Below are positions 25,772 to 34,019 of a DNA stretch of 64,000 nt, piece after piece. This DNA comes from Tautonia marina (GTDB lineage: Bacteria > Planctomycetota > Planctomycetia > Isosphaerales > Isosphaeraceae): assembly GCF_009177065.1 (NCBI RefSeq), contig NZ_WEZF01000004.1:186001-250000 (forward strand), given 5' to 3'. Both the position numbers and the translations under genes were made by a program. Position 1 is the stretch's first letter. Every line of letters starts with the position of its first letter. The notes under the pieces are model-generated. The model was not told the DNA's origin. It did no database searches and saw nothing but the letters and a program-made list of their open reading frames with translations.

Positions 25772-26572
25772 ATGATCTGGTTACGACACTGGGACCTGCG
25801 ATTTGATCCATTTCGGCCCGGAGCCGTTCCCTTCATCGCACTCCCCGGGCATGAGGAAGCGGTTGCCAGGCTCGTCCATCTGGTTGAGAGCGGCGATCGG
25901 CGAGGAGAGGTGCGTGGTGTCCCCGAGCTGGGGAAATCAGTTGTCCTTCACGAAGCCCTTCGGCGACTCCGAGGACCGGGCCGACGTCTCTGTTCGGTCC
26001 GGCGTCCGATCGATGAAGGTGCAATGATCCGAGGCCTTGTGATGGGGTTTGGCCGGCGGTTGGCACCTGGAATCCAAGAGGCCGAAGGACTTGGCCATTT
26101 GCTGGAGAGTCTTCGTCTCGACCGCGCACAGGGAGTGCGAGTCATCCTGGCGATTGACGGAGACGACCTGATGACCTGGGAGTCCGATGGAAAAGCTCTC
26201 GATCGGATTGAGGCAGTGGGGCAGCAGGGCGGCGGGGCGGTGACCGTTTTGATCTCTGGGAGAGCCGATCCGGAGGGTCATTCAGGATGGCCGCTTCGCC
26301 TTCGCCTTGACCGGCTGACTCGACGCATGACGGACACCTATTTGATCGAGAAACTGAAAGCCGCCGGTCGTTTCTCCCCTGTGTTCTCGGATCGGGCCAT
26401 CTTACGACTGCATGCCGTGTCCGAGGGCTTGCCTGGGGTCATCGATCGCCTGGCCGGCTTGGCGCTCAGGGCTGGTGCGCTGGACCATCGTTCCTTGATT
26501 CCAGCTGAACTTGTCTCGGGAATCGCCCAGGAATCCGTTGGGATCGTGGAACCGATCACCGCCCCGAACTAG
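25772..26572 (+). CDS. ExeA/GspA-like AAA ATPase, orphan
   Basis: The 266-residue protein begins HWDLRFDPFRPG, the xxxLxxxPF opening of ExeA/GspA-type AAA ATPases. The P-loop is GVPELGKS (about residues 49-56), the Walker B strand is VILAIDGDDL, the sensor-1 strand is VLISGRADP, and the C-terminal lid contains LHAVSEGLPGVIDRLAGLAL, which fits the family. Relatives drive secretin assembly or act as transposition helpers (TniB), but no secretion or transposon gene lies nearby. ATG 25772 is preceded by GAAGGAA. The P-loop contains Glu-Leu in place of the usual Gly/Ser-rich segment, so ATP turnover may be altered. Confidence 0.78.
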   Translation: MIWLRHWDLRFDPFRPGAVPFIALPGHEEAVARLVHLVESGDRRGEVRGVPELGKSVVLHEALRRLRGPGRRLCSVRRPIDEGAMIRGLVMGFGRRLAPGIQEAEGLGHLLESLRLDRAQGVRVILAIDGDDLMTWESDGKALDRIEAVGQQGGGAVTVLISGRADPEGHSGWPLRLRLDRLTRRMTDTYLIEKLKAAGRFSPVFSDRAILRLHAVSEGLPGVIDRLAGLALRAGALDHRSLIPAELVSGIAQESVGIVEPITAPN

Positions 26573-26589
26573 CAAAAGAGCTCCGGTCC

Positions 26590-27234
26590 ATGCTAGATTG
26601 GACCTTCTGCGTCGATGGCCCTTTGCCCATTCCAAGCGACCCAACGCTGCTGATGGAACACCCGACGACCGCCCCCGATGTTCCGTTGAAGAATCGCTCC
26701 CTTGCAGCGCTACTTGCGTTGACCTGGCCGGGAATGGGCCATGTCTATCAAGGGCGTAAGGCGAAGGGCCTGCTCTATTTTCTCTGTATATTCGGGCTTT
26801 ATGCGGTCGGTTTTGCCCTGGGCGAAGGGGCAAACGTGTACTGGACGTGGGTCAACCCGCTTCGCAACCCGGAGCATTTCCGACTCTACTATCTTGGCCA
26901 GTTTTGGGTCGGATTACCTGCGTGGCCAGCCCTGATCCAGGCAACCTTGATTCACCAGGGATTCCAACCACTGTTCAACGGCTTCATGGCCGCTCCGATG
27001 CTGGACCCGACCATGGACAACGGGGTCCGAGAAGTCATGCAGGAAGTCGTGCGTCGTGTCTTCTCCCTTCATCAGAAGTATGGTGGTCTGAAAGAGATCG
27101 GCGACATCTACACCACGATTGCCGGCCTGCTCAATGTCCTGGCGATCTACGATGCGTTCGAGGGGCCCGCAGTCCGACAAGAAGCGACCTCGACCGCCGA
27201 TGTTTCCTCAACTTCCGAGGCGGAGTCGGCCTGA
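26590..27234 (+). CDS. DUF6677-like membrane protein
   Basis: The 214-residue protein has a first hydrophobic block LAALLALTWPGMGHVYQG, which is a TM2-like/DUF6677 opening (Pro-Gly-x-Gly-His-xYQGR). A helix GLLYFLCIFGLYAVGFALG follows, then a region with two or three more hydrophobic stretches including IGDIYTTIAGLLNVLAIYDA. DUF6677 is, from memory, typical of planctomycetes and of unknown function. ATG 26653 is an alternative start that removes 21 poorly conserved residues. The stop overlaps the start of the next small gene (TGATG), so the two are a coupled pair. Confidence 0.72.
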   Translation: MLDWTFCVDGPLPIPSDPTLLMEHPTTAPDVPLKNRSLAALLALTWPGMGHVYQGRKAKGLLYFLCIFGLYAVGFALGEGANVYWTWVNPLRNPEHFRLYYLGQFWVGLPAWPALIQATLIHQGFQPLFNGFMAAPMLDPTMDNGVREVMQEVVRRVFSLHQKYGGLKEIGDIYTTIAGLLNVLAIYDAFEGPAVRQEATSTADVSSTSEAESA

Positions 27235-27452
27235 TGTGGGTTCCATTGCCTGAGTTTACGTTCCTGCTGGGACTGATAAACGCCTACTGGTTTGCTCCTC
27301 CCTTGATCCTGGTCATCAGCCTGGTTTACGCAGCGTCCCGGCATGAAGCATGGCCTTTGATCTTCCGCCATGCCACTCGGCTCTTTCTGATGATCGCCGG
27401 AATCCTGGCGCTCGTGACTGTGATTCTGCTGGTGATCAACACTCAGGTCTGA
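27234..27452 (+). CDS. Small two-helix membrane protein
   Basis: A 72-residue protein starts at ATG 27234 inside the TGATG overlap with the upstream gene. It has two hydrophobic helices (about 9-29 and 51-70) joined by a short basic loop SRHEAWPLIFRHATR. I do not recognise a family. The coupling suggests that it forms a unit with the DUF6677-like protein. Its TGA directly abuts the stop of the convergent ABC gene, giving TGATCA at 27450-27455 with no spacer. Confidence 0.72.
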   Translation: MWVPLPEFTFLLGLINAYWFAPPLILVISLVYAASRHEAWPLIFRHATRLFLMIAGILALVTVILLVINTQV

Positions 27453-28484
27453 TCAGCGGGACGACGATCCGGGATTGTAGAAATCGTCATCCTCCTCGTC
27501 CGGCTCGTGACCGAACGAGGGGTCGAGAATGACAGGTCCAAAGGCGTCGAGCAGTGGGTCGAGGTGAACGTGAGGGATGGACGGAGCTTCCACTCGAGGT
27601 TTCGGAGCCTCGGGTGGCTGAGGGGCGACTTCCGCGACTCCTCCCGAGGGAGGAAGCACGGGCTTCGGCTTCGGTGGAGTTGAGGGGGACGTGACCGGGG
27701 TCTGTGCCACCGGCTTTGTCGAGGCGTGATGCGGCGATCGATCCTCAAGGAGGTGACCGACATCGGCGCGTTCGCCAAGGTAATAGCGACGAACGTCTGG
27801 GTTTTCGAGGAACTCGACACGGTTCCCCTCAGCCACCACCCGACCTTGATAAATCAGGTAGTTCCGATCGGTCACTTCGAGCGTCTCCCGGAACTCGTGA
27901 TCGGTCAGCAAGATGCCGATGTTGAACTGCTCGGCCAGCTCGCGGATGGAGCCTTGAATTTCCTTCACGGTCTTCGGGTCGATTCCCGCGAAGGGTTCGT
28001 CGAGCATGATCAAGCTGGGTTCAGTGATCAAGCACCGCGCGATTTCCAGTCGGCGTTTCTCGCCGCCGGAGATGAACTGAGCCTTGGTGGATCGAATGTG
28101 ATCGAGTCCGAACTGGTCAAGCAGCTGATCACGTCGGCGCTTGCGTTCCTTGCGCCCCAGGTCGGAACGGGTTTCCAGAATCGCCATCAAGTTGTTTTCG
28201 ACCGATAACTGGCGAAACACACTGGTTTCTTGAGGAAGATAGCCAAGCCCGGCGCGAGCGCGGCGATACATGGGGAGATGGGTGATCTCGTGGCCACCGA
28301 AGGTAATCGAACCTCCATCCGTCGAGATCAGGCCAATCGTCATCCGGAAGCTGGTCGTTTTCCCTGCGCCATTGGGGCCGAGAAGGCCCACCACTTGGCC
28401 CTGTTCGACTTCGAAGTCAACACCGCAAACGACCTGACGCTTGCCGTACCACTTTTGCAGGTCGCGGACTTCCAGCAAGGCCAT
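27453..28484 (-). CDS. lptB: LptB-like ABC transporter ATPase with Pro-rich tail
   Basis: This cytoplasmic ATPase should power LPS extraction by an LptBFG-type complex. The nucleotide-binding domain is in the first 240 residues: P-loop GPNGAGKT at 36-43, Q-loop YLPQETSVF, signature ISGGEKRRLEIAR, Walker B LIMLDEPFAGID, and H-loop ILLTDHEFRETLEV, all close to LptB. From about residue 247 a tail of some 95 residues rich in Pro, then acidic (PEEDDDFYNP-like), has no counterpart in ordinary LptB (about 240 residues). AAGGAGG stands 9 bases before the ATG. It follows the distal signal peptidase gene by 52 bases. The cognate permease genes are not in the window. Confidence 0.85.
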   Translation of the reverse strand: MALLEVRDLQKWYGKRQVVCGVDFEVEQGQVVGLLGPNGAGKTTSFRMTIGLISTDGGSITFGGHEITHLPMYRRARAGLGYLPQETSVFRQLSVENNLMAILETRSDLGRKERKRRRDQLLDQFGLDHIRSTKAQFISGGEKRRLEIARCLITEPSLIMLDEPFAGIDPKTVKEIQGSIRELAEQFNIGILLTDHEFRETLEVTDRNYLIYQGRVVAEGNRVEFLENPDVRRYYLGERADVGHLLEDRSPHHASTKPVAQTPVTSPSTPPKPKPVLPPSGGVAEVAPQPPEAPKPRVEAPSIPHVHLDPLLDAFGPVILDPSFGHEPDEEDDDFYNPGSSSR

Positions 28485-28536
28485 GGGGCCGATCCTCCTT
28501 GATCGGTGCCGGGAACTGCTGAGAGCGAGCTTCCAG

Positions 28537-30285
28537 CTACCGAATCCAATGCATTCGTTCAAAATAAGGACGGAACGGAATGCGGAAGTCTCTTGAGACG
28601 CGAATGTCGGGGCCGAACGGTCGTCCGTGAGGCCAGTAGACGAAAAACGCCTTCCCCACGATCAATTCTTCGGGCACCTCATGCGAGGCACGGTCGAGTG
28701 TGGACCAGGGGCCGATGTCCCAGCGTTGGGCGTTGTCGTCGTAATAGACACCTTCTGCCTCAAGCCGAGACCAGGCGCGACTGTCCTTACTCCGAGGACT
28801 GTTATCCCCCATCATCATGTACCGGCCAGGACGGATCGCAAAGGTTCGCGGAGCGTCAAGCCGAGCAAGTTCGGGGAATTGAGCCGGATCGGACATCGCG
28901 AGTTGGAGCCATCGAAACTCATTCTGCCCCCGGAGCATGCCAAAGCCTTCAAGGTCCGAGGAATTCGGCTCCAACGTATAGTAGATGTCTCGGTGAAGGA
29001 CAAGCCCGCTTACCCGAACGTCGGCCGATTCGGCACCGATCCCTGCCGGTGCCAGATCGGCTGGGGTCGGTACGAGAGGTTCGGATCGGTCAACCGCATA
29101 GACGACCCCCTCTCCAAACGGCGTTCGGCCGTTGACCCAAAGGGTTAATCGGTCGTCAATGTTGGCAAAAGTCAGTCGGTAGCGACCAGTGGTATCAATC
29201 CCGCAAGATTCTGGCGTCCCGAGGACCGTGTCATCACGGGTCAAGGTCGCCAGTCCCTCGGCCAAATCAATGGTGCAGCGATTCGAAACCCCTGCCTCGA
29301 TCAGTTCGATGATCAATTGCCCACGAAGCGATTCAACCTCCAGCTCAAACTCAAGGGAAAGGTCGCTGACCCAGTGAGTTTCGATCACTGGCGCCCCAAC
29401 TTCTCTGCGGACCTGATTCGAATTGTAGGAGGAAAAATCTTCGATCAGTGACGGAGTCGGAGGTCGTTCAGGAGTTTGCCCCCGGAGGATCGCTCTCCAC
29501 TGATCCTGATCGGGGATCAGATGACGATAGCGGAGCCAGGAAACCCGAGAACCACTCGAATTATCCGACACGAAGGTACCAGGCTCCTCGGTCGGTTCGG
29601 ACCAGGTTCCAGATTCCAGGGGAGCCCAACGCTGCCACTCTGGAAGTGACTCCAGGGCAATCGGCCGGTATCGGTCATCATAGACGGGCAGTTGCATCGC
29701 CCGAAGATGCCGCAACGGTTTGCGAAGGATTTGAAACGGCTCATCGCTCTCAAGCGGTCGGGCAAACAGGTTCCCGCCGTGAATCATCAACTCTTCGCCA
29801 GGCAGCCCGACGAGCCGTTTAATGTAGTTTTGCTCAGGTGCTTCGGGGTAATGGAAAACGACCACATCCCAGCGGGAAGGTCGTTCCGCCATGGGAAGAA
29901 ACGAGAGTTTGTAGGGAAACTTCATCACCAGGATCCGGTCGCCGTTAAAGCTCGGGAGATCGTCGACCTGAGTCCTAAGTCGACAGTTCGAGCATGTACC
30001 GAATGCAACCGGTCGGCCGGTTCGAGGTTCATCAGCCGCATTGACGGTGAAGGTCACGCCACACTGGGGACAATCGACCTCTTTATGCCGCCCCATCAGC
30101 GTGGGAGCCATTGATCCGGTTGGAATGACGAAGGCCTCGGCCGCGAATCCTCGGATCAAGAGAGCGAGCATGAACGCAACAACGATGGACTCGATCGTTT
30201 CTCGATGCGATTCCGCCGGACGGGCCGCCTCGGAGCGTGAGGAGGAGTCAGGATTCACCTTGCGGCGGGCGGCGGTCCGGGTCAT
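28537..30285 (-). CDS. lepB: Signal peptidase I, paralogue 1, with CxxC knuckle and large insertion
   Basis: This membrane protease cleaves signal peptides of exported proteins. The 582-residue protein has one membrane helix (about 31-47). Catalytic Ser58 is in IPTGSMAPT, Lys156 is in YIKRLVGLPGE, and the MGDNSPRSKDSR box lies near 489-502, so the active site is complete. Ordinary enzymes are 200-330 residues. Two features account for much of the excess. Cys72/Cys75 and Cys98/Cys101 (CPQC and CSNC) sit between the Ser and Lys boxes like a zinc ribbon. A long insertion (about 180-480) lies before the MGDN box and contains a beta-rich stretch ending RLTLWVNGRTPFG. AGGGGAG precedes the ATG. A paralogue lies 43 bases upstream. 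Confidence 0.9.
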   Translation of the reverse strand: MTRTAARRKVNPDSSSRSEAARPAESHRETIESIVVAFMLALLIRGFAAEAFVIPTGSMAPTLMGRHKEVDCPQCGVTFTVNAADEPRTGRPVAFGTCSNCRLRTQVDDLPSFNGDRILVMKFPYKLSFLPMAERPSRWDVVVFHYPEAPEQNYIKRLVGLPGEELMIHGGNLFARPLESDEPFQILRKPLRHLRAMQLPVYDDRYRPIALESLPEWQRWAPLESGTWSEPTEEPGTFVSDNSSGSRVSWLRYRHLIPDQDQWRAILRGQTPERPPTPSLIEDFSSYNSNQVRREVGAPVIETHWVSDLSLEFELEVESLRGQLIIELIEAGVSNRCTIDLAEGLATLTRDDTVLGTPESCGIDTTGRYRLTFANIDDRLTLWVNGRTPFGEGVVYAVDRSEPLVPTPADLAPAGIGAESADVRVSGLVLHRDIYYTLEPNSSDLEGFGMLRGQNEFRWLQLAMSDPAQFPELARLDAPRTFAIRPGRYMMMGDNSPRSKDSRAWSRLEAEGVYYDDNAQRWDIGPWSTLDRASHEVPEELIVGKAFFVYWPHGRPFGPDIRVSRDFRIPFRPYFERMHWIR

Positions 30286-30327
30286 GGGGCTCCCCTGCGA
30301 TGGTTCAAGGACTGGAAGCGGATTGGG

Positions 30328-31797
30328 CTAACGAATGTATCGGATTTCACGAGGGTCCGGAAGCCAGTACGGCTCACGACCGAAGACGCGGATCGGGACT
30401 CCCTGGCTGGGCAAATGGACAAGGAACGGCTTTCCAAGCAGCATTGAACCGGGGACCACGGGACTGTCTGACCAGAATCGCGAGTCATTGGAAACCGGGC
30501 TGTTGTCACCGAGCACAAAATATTCGTCGGTTCCGAGTCGATACGGCTCCCCAACCCCGAACGGACGGGCAGGACTCTGGGACAGGCCATCGGTGTAATA
30601 CACGTCTCGATAGATCTTCAGGTGGAGCACCGTCACACCTGTTCCGAGAACCCCAAGAGCGACGGGAGGGTCGTCAATCCGAGACGTAAACGGCCGGGAT
30701 GGCGAGGGGGCCAGATCAAGGGGTTCAAAAAGGGGCTCGCCGTTGAGTACAACCATCAAGCGATGATCAAAGAACGAGGCTTCCAGCGTATGAGGGCCTC
30801 TTTGATCCGCCCAGGCCGAGGCGACCCCGGCCGCCCGGTCCTCGGTCCGGAATTCCTTTCCCAGGAAGGAAACCTGAGGAGGTTGACTCCCATCAAGCGG
30901 AATCGTCAGAGTCAGAGGATCAGAACCGGCCTGGAATCGAATGCCCAGGGCTTCGGTTTCGGGAGTCAGATCGAGCCGAGCCTCAAGAGCAAGATCCTGT
31001 ACCCGCCGACCAGACCCCAGTCGAGCCCCATTGTACGCAATAAAATCACGAACCGGACCATAATTGGATCGATCAGGATCCACATGCCTGTACTCGAGCC
31101 AATCGAGACTCCCGGGGCTTCCTGACTGGGATGCCTGGTGTCGGAAACCGGTCCCGTCGGAGGACCAGCCGGAAGGTCCTTCCGATTCGTTCCGGTATTG
31201 CCATCGAGGAAACCATTCAGGACCTGGTGGACGGTAACGACTGTCGTGAACCAGAAGCCGAACGGCCTGTTGTTCCCGGAAATCTTTTCTGGCGATCTGA
31301 TCGTCGACGTAGATGTCTCCGTTGCGAATCTCGATCGCCTCGCCAGGCAAACCAACCACCCGTTTGACATAGGCCTGCTCCGGTTCCGAAGGGTTCAGGA
31401 ACACGACCACTTCCCAGCGTTTGGGAGGTCTCCAACGAAAAAAGTTTTTCTGGACGAGTAATCGATCGCCGGTTCGTTCGACCGCAGGGGCCTCTTCGAG
31501 ATCAGCTCCACAGTTCGGACAAAGCGGACGTCCGGCGTGGCCGTCTTCGTCAACCCCCAGCGCAAAGACAAACTCGCACGACGTACAGGACACGTCGCGA
31601 TGCACACCCAGGAGCGTCGGTGCCATCGAGCCGGTCGGAACGATGTAGGCTTCCGCGGCAAAAGTCCGAACCAGAAGCATCCCAATAAAAAGAATCGGAA
31701 TCGACTCAATCAGCGGTCGAGACGCTGAAGGAATCGATTCCGGCCCGTCGTCTTCCACTCGGTGAGAGGCTGTTTTGGATTCGGAAGTCGACGCCAT
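30328..31797 (-). CDS. lepB: Signal peptidase I, paralogue 2, with CxxC knuckle and large insertion
   Basis: The 489-residue paralogue of the adjacent peptidase keeps the same plan. The membrane helix is at about 33-49, catalytic Ser57 is in VPTGSMAPT, Lys145 is in YVKRVVGLPGE, and the GDNSPVSNDSR box comes late. Cys71/Cys74 and Cys93/Cys96 (CTSC and CPNC) again lie between the Ser and Lys boxes. The insertion is shorter and also contains a beta-rich, LamG-like strand pattern (THTLEASFFDHRLMVVLNGEP-type, ending VLNGEPLFEPLD). I start at ATG 31797, with CAGGGTG just upstream, not at 31848. It lies downstream of lepA. Confidence 0.9.
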   Translation of the reverse strand: MASTSESKTASHRVEDDGPESIPSASRPLIESIPILFIGMLLVRTFAAEAYIVPTGSMAPTLLGVHRDVSCTSCEFVFALGVDEDGHAGRPLCPNCGADLEEAPAVERTGDRLLVQKNFFRWRPPKRWEVVVFLNPSEPEQAYVKRVVGLPGEAIEIRNGDIYVDDQIARKDFREQQAVRLLVHDSRYRPPGPEWFPRWQYRNESEGPSGWSSDGTGFRHQASQSGSPGSLDWLEYRHVDPDRSNYGPVRDFIAYNGARLGSGRRVQDLALEARLDLTPETEALGIRFQAGSDPLTLTIPLDGSQPPQVSFLGKEFRTEDRAAGVASAWADQRGPHTLEASFFDHRLMVVLNGEPLFEPLDLAPSPSRPFTSRIDDPPVALGVLGTGVTVLHLKIYRDVYYTDGLSQSPARPFGVGEPYRLGTDEYFVLGDNSPVSNDSRFWSDSPVVPGSMLLGKPFLVHLPSQGVPIRVFGREPYWLPDPREIRYIR

Positions 31798-31970
31798 CAC
31801 CCTGAGTTGAGTGACTGGAAGCCGATCGGGTGTCTCGATCTGATTCATTCGACGCCCCGAATCGTGTCAAGGCCCATCCAGAAGGCGTTTGCCTGATCAG
31901 GACTCCCCGAATCTGGCTGATTGCCGTGCAGCGGGTGATCCGGGGGAGCGGTTCAGAGCAAAGCGAGTGC

Positions 31971-33776
31971 TCAGGATTCACCAGCTTCGAGAACGGACAG
32001 GAACGCTTCCTGAGAGATCTCGACGTTACCGACCTGCTTCATCCGCTTCTTGCCTTCCTTCTGCTTTTCGAGCAGTTTCCGCTTCCGGGTGATGTCGCCA
32101 CCATAGCACTTGGCGGTTACGTTTTTCCGAAGGGCGGAAATGGTTTCTCGGGCGATTACCTTCGAGCCGATCGCCGCCTGGATGGCGACCTCGAACTGAT
32201 GACGATCGATCTCGGACTTAAGCTTCTTCACAAGCTTCCGGCCGCGACGATCCGCGAAGTCCCGGTGGACCACCACCGAGAGGGCGTCCACTCGATCCCC
32301 GGCGACCAACACGTCGAGTCGAACCAGATTGTTCGGTCGGTAACCGATCAACTCGTAGTCCATTGTGCCGAAGCCTCGGGTGGCGGACTTGAGTTTATCG
32401 TAGAGATCGTAAATCATTTCTGCCAGTGGCAGCTCATAAGTCACGATGACGCGAGTCGGCGTGATGTAGTCGGTCTTGATGTAATTCCCGCGTCGTTCCT
32501 CGCAGAGTGCCATGATGGCACCAATGTTGTCGGACGGCACGAGGAAGTTGACTCGGGCGTACGGTTCGCGGAATTCTTCGATGTTGCCCGGCTCGGGAAT
32601 GCGCGTCGGATTCGAGACGTAAAGGGTCTCCCCCTTCGTGGTCAAGATCTCGTAGGTGACGTTGGGAGCAGTCTGGACGAGTGCCAGGTCACTTTCGCGT
32701 TCGAGGCGCTGCTGAACGATCTCCATGTGCAGCATGCCCAGAAATCCACATCGGAACCCAAATCCCAGAGCATCGGAGGTCTCGGGTTCAAACGTGAAAC
32801 TGGAGTCGTTGAGGGCAAGCTTTTGGAGGGCAGTACGAAGGTCCTCGAACTGATTATGAGTGGCTGGGAAAAGGCCGCAGTAGACGACCTGGCTCGGCTC
32901 CTGGTAGCCAGGAAGCGCCTGGCTGGCAGGGCGGTGAGCATCGGTAATCGTGTCACCGATTCGGACATCGGCGAGCTGCTTGATGTTGGCCACGACGAAG
33001 CCGACCTGCCCGACTCCCAGCTCCTGACAGGGAACCTCCCGAGGACGGAACTGCCCCAGGCCGATGACTTCGTACTCCCGCTCCATCGCCATGAGCCGGA
33101 TTTTCTGCCCAACCCGGATGGTTCCGTCGATGACCCGAACGTAAACAACCACTCCCTGGTAATCATCGTACTTTGAGTCAAAGATCAGCGCTCGAAGCGC
33201 CCCATCGACCTGACCCGAGGGAGGCGGAATGCGATCAATAAGTGCTCGAAAGAGTTCGGGAACACCGATCCCGGTCTTCCCACTGACGGAAAGAATCTCA
33301 TCAGGATCGAGGCCGAGGGTATTGAACACCTCTTCCTTAATCTCGTCGGGCCGCGCAGCCTGCATGTCGATCTTGTTCAACGCCGGCACCAGGGCCAGAT
33401 CGCCTGCAATCGCGAGGTATGCATTGGCGACAGTTTGGGCTTGCACTCCCTGAGTGGCATCGACGAGCAGGATGGCTCCCTCGCACGCGGCGAGGCTCCG
33501 TGAGACCTCGTAGTGGAAGTCCACGTGACCAGGAGTGTCAATGAGGTTCAGCTCGTATCGCTGACCATCCTGATCGTAGTGCAGACTGACGGCGCGAGCC
33601 TTGATGGTAATCCCTCGTTCACGTTCGAGGTCCATGTCATCAAGCAATTGCTCGCGAAATTCGCGTTGAGAGATCGCGCCCGACTGGAGCAATAGCTGAT
33701 CAGCCAGCGTGCTCTTGCCGTGGTCGATGTGAGCGACGATTGAGAAATTGCGAATAAACCTGGGATCGAAGGCCAT
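31971..33776 (-). CDS. lepA: Elongation factor 4 (LepA)
   Basis: LepA is a ribosome-binding GTPase that back-translocates or aids biogenesis of 30S subunits. The 601-residue length equals the family norm. G1 is AHIDHGKS, G3 is DTPGH, and G4 is NKID. The EF-G-like domains III and V follow, and the LepA-specific C-terminal domain ends the protein. Start ATG 33776 opens the domain directly with RNFSIVAHIDHG; the frame continues upstream to 33887 without conservation. The gene order lepA-lepB is as in Escherichia coli, here with two lepB copies. The 173 bases to the peptidase start hold no gene. Confidence 0.96.
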   Translation of the reverse strand: MAFDPRFIRNFSIVAHIDHGKSTLADQLLLQSGAISQREFREQLLDDMDLERERGITIKARAVSLHYDQDGQRYELNLIDTPGHVDFHYEVSRSLAACEGAILLVDATQGVQAQTVANAYLAIAGDLALVPALNKIDMQAARPDEIKEEVFNTLGLDPDEILSVSGKTGIGVPELFRALIDRIPPPSGQVDGALRALIFDSKYDDYQGVVVYVRVIDGTIRVGQKIRLMAMEREYEVIGLGQFRPREVPCQELGVGQVGFVVANIKQLADVRIGDTITDAHRPASQALPGYQEPSQVVYCGLFPATHNQFEDLRTALQKLALNDSSFTFEPETSDALGFGFRCGFLGMLHMEIVQQRLERESDLALVQTAPNVTYEILTTKGETLYVSNPTRIPEPGNIEEFREPYARVNFLVPSDNIGAIMALCEERRGNYIKTDYITPTRVIVTYELPLAEMIYDLYDKLKSATRGFGTMDYELIGYRPNNLVRLDVLVAGDRVDALSVVVHRDFADRRGRKLVKKLKSEIDRHQFEVAIQAAIGSKVIARETISALRKNVTAKCYGGDITRKRKLLEKQKEGKKRMKQVGNVEISQEAFLSVLEAGES

Positions 33777-34019
33777 GGGCAGTCCAGGCTGGAGGCCAAG
33801 GACCAGCCGATCGGGAGGATCGGGCCGGCGGGGCGAGCGGATCGAGGCGTGAAACGAAGGTTCGTCGGTTCCCGAGTCGGGAGTCATCCACGTCCATCGG
33901 GATCAAACGTACTGTCATCATAGCAACGAAAGGCGCTTCGGGCGAGTCGATCCCGATGCTTGCGAGGGGGCGTTCCAGTTTTCTGGGCCCCCGATACTTC
34001 GTCTGTCGTGTGAAATCGC

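Noticed and set aside
31830-33176. Plus-strand frame of 448 residues opposite lepA
   Set aside because: lepA is unambiguous on the minus strand, so this frame is an antisense shadow.
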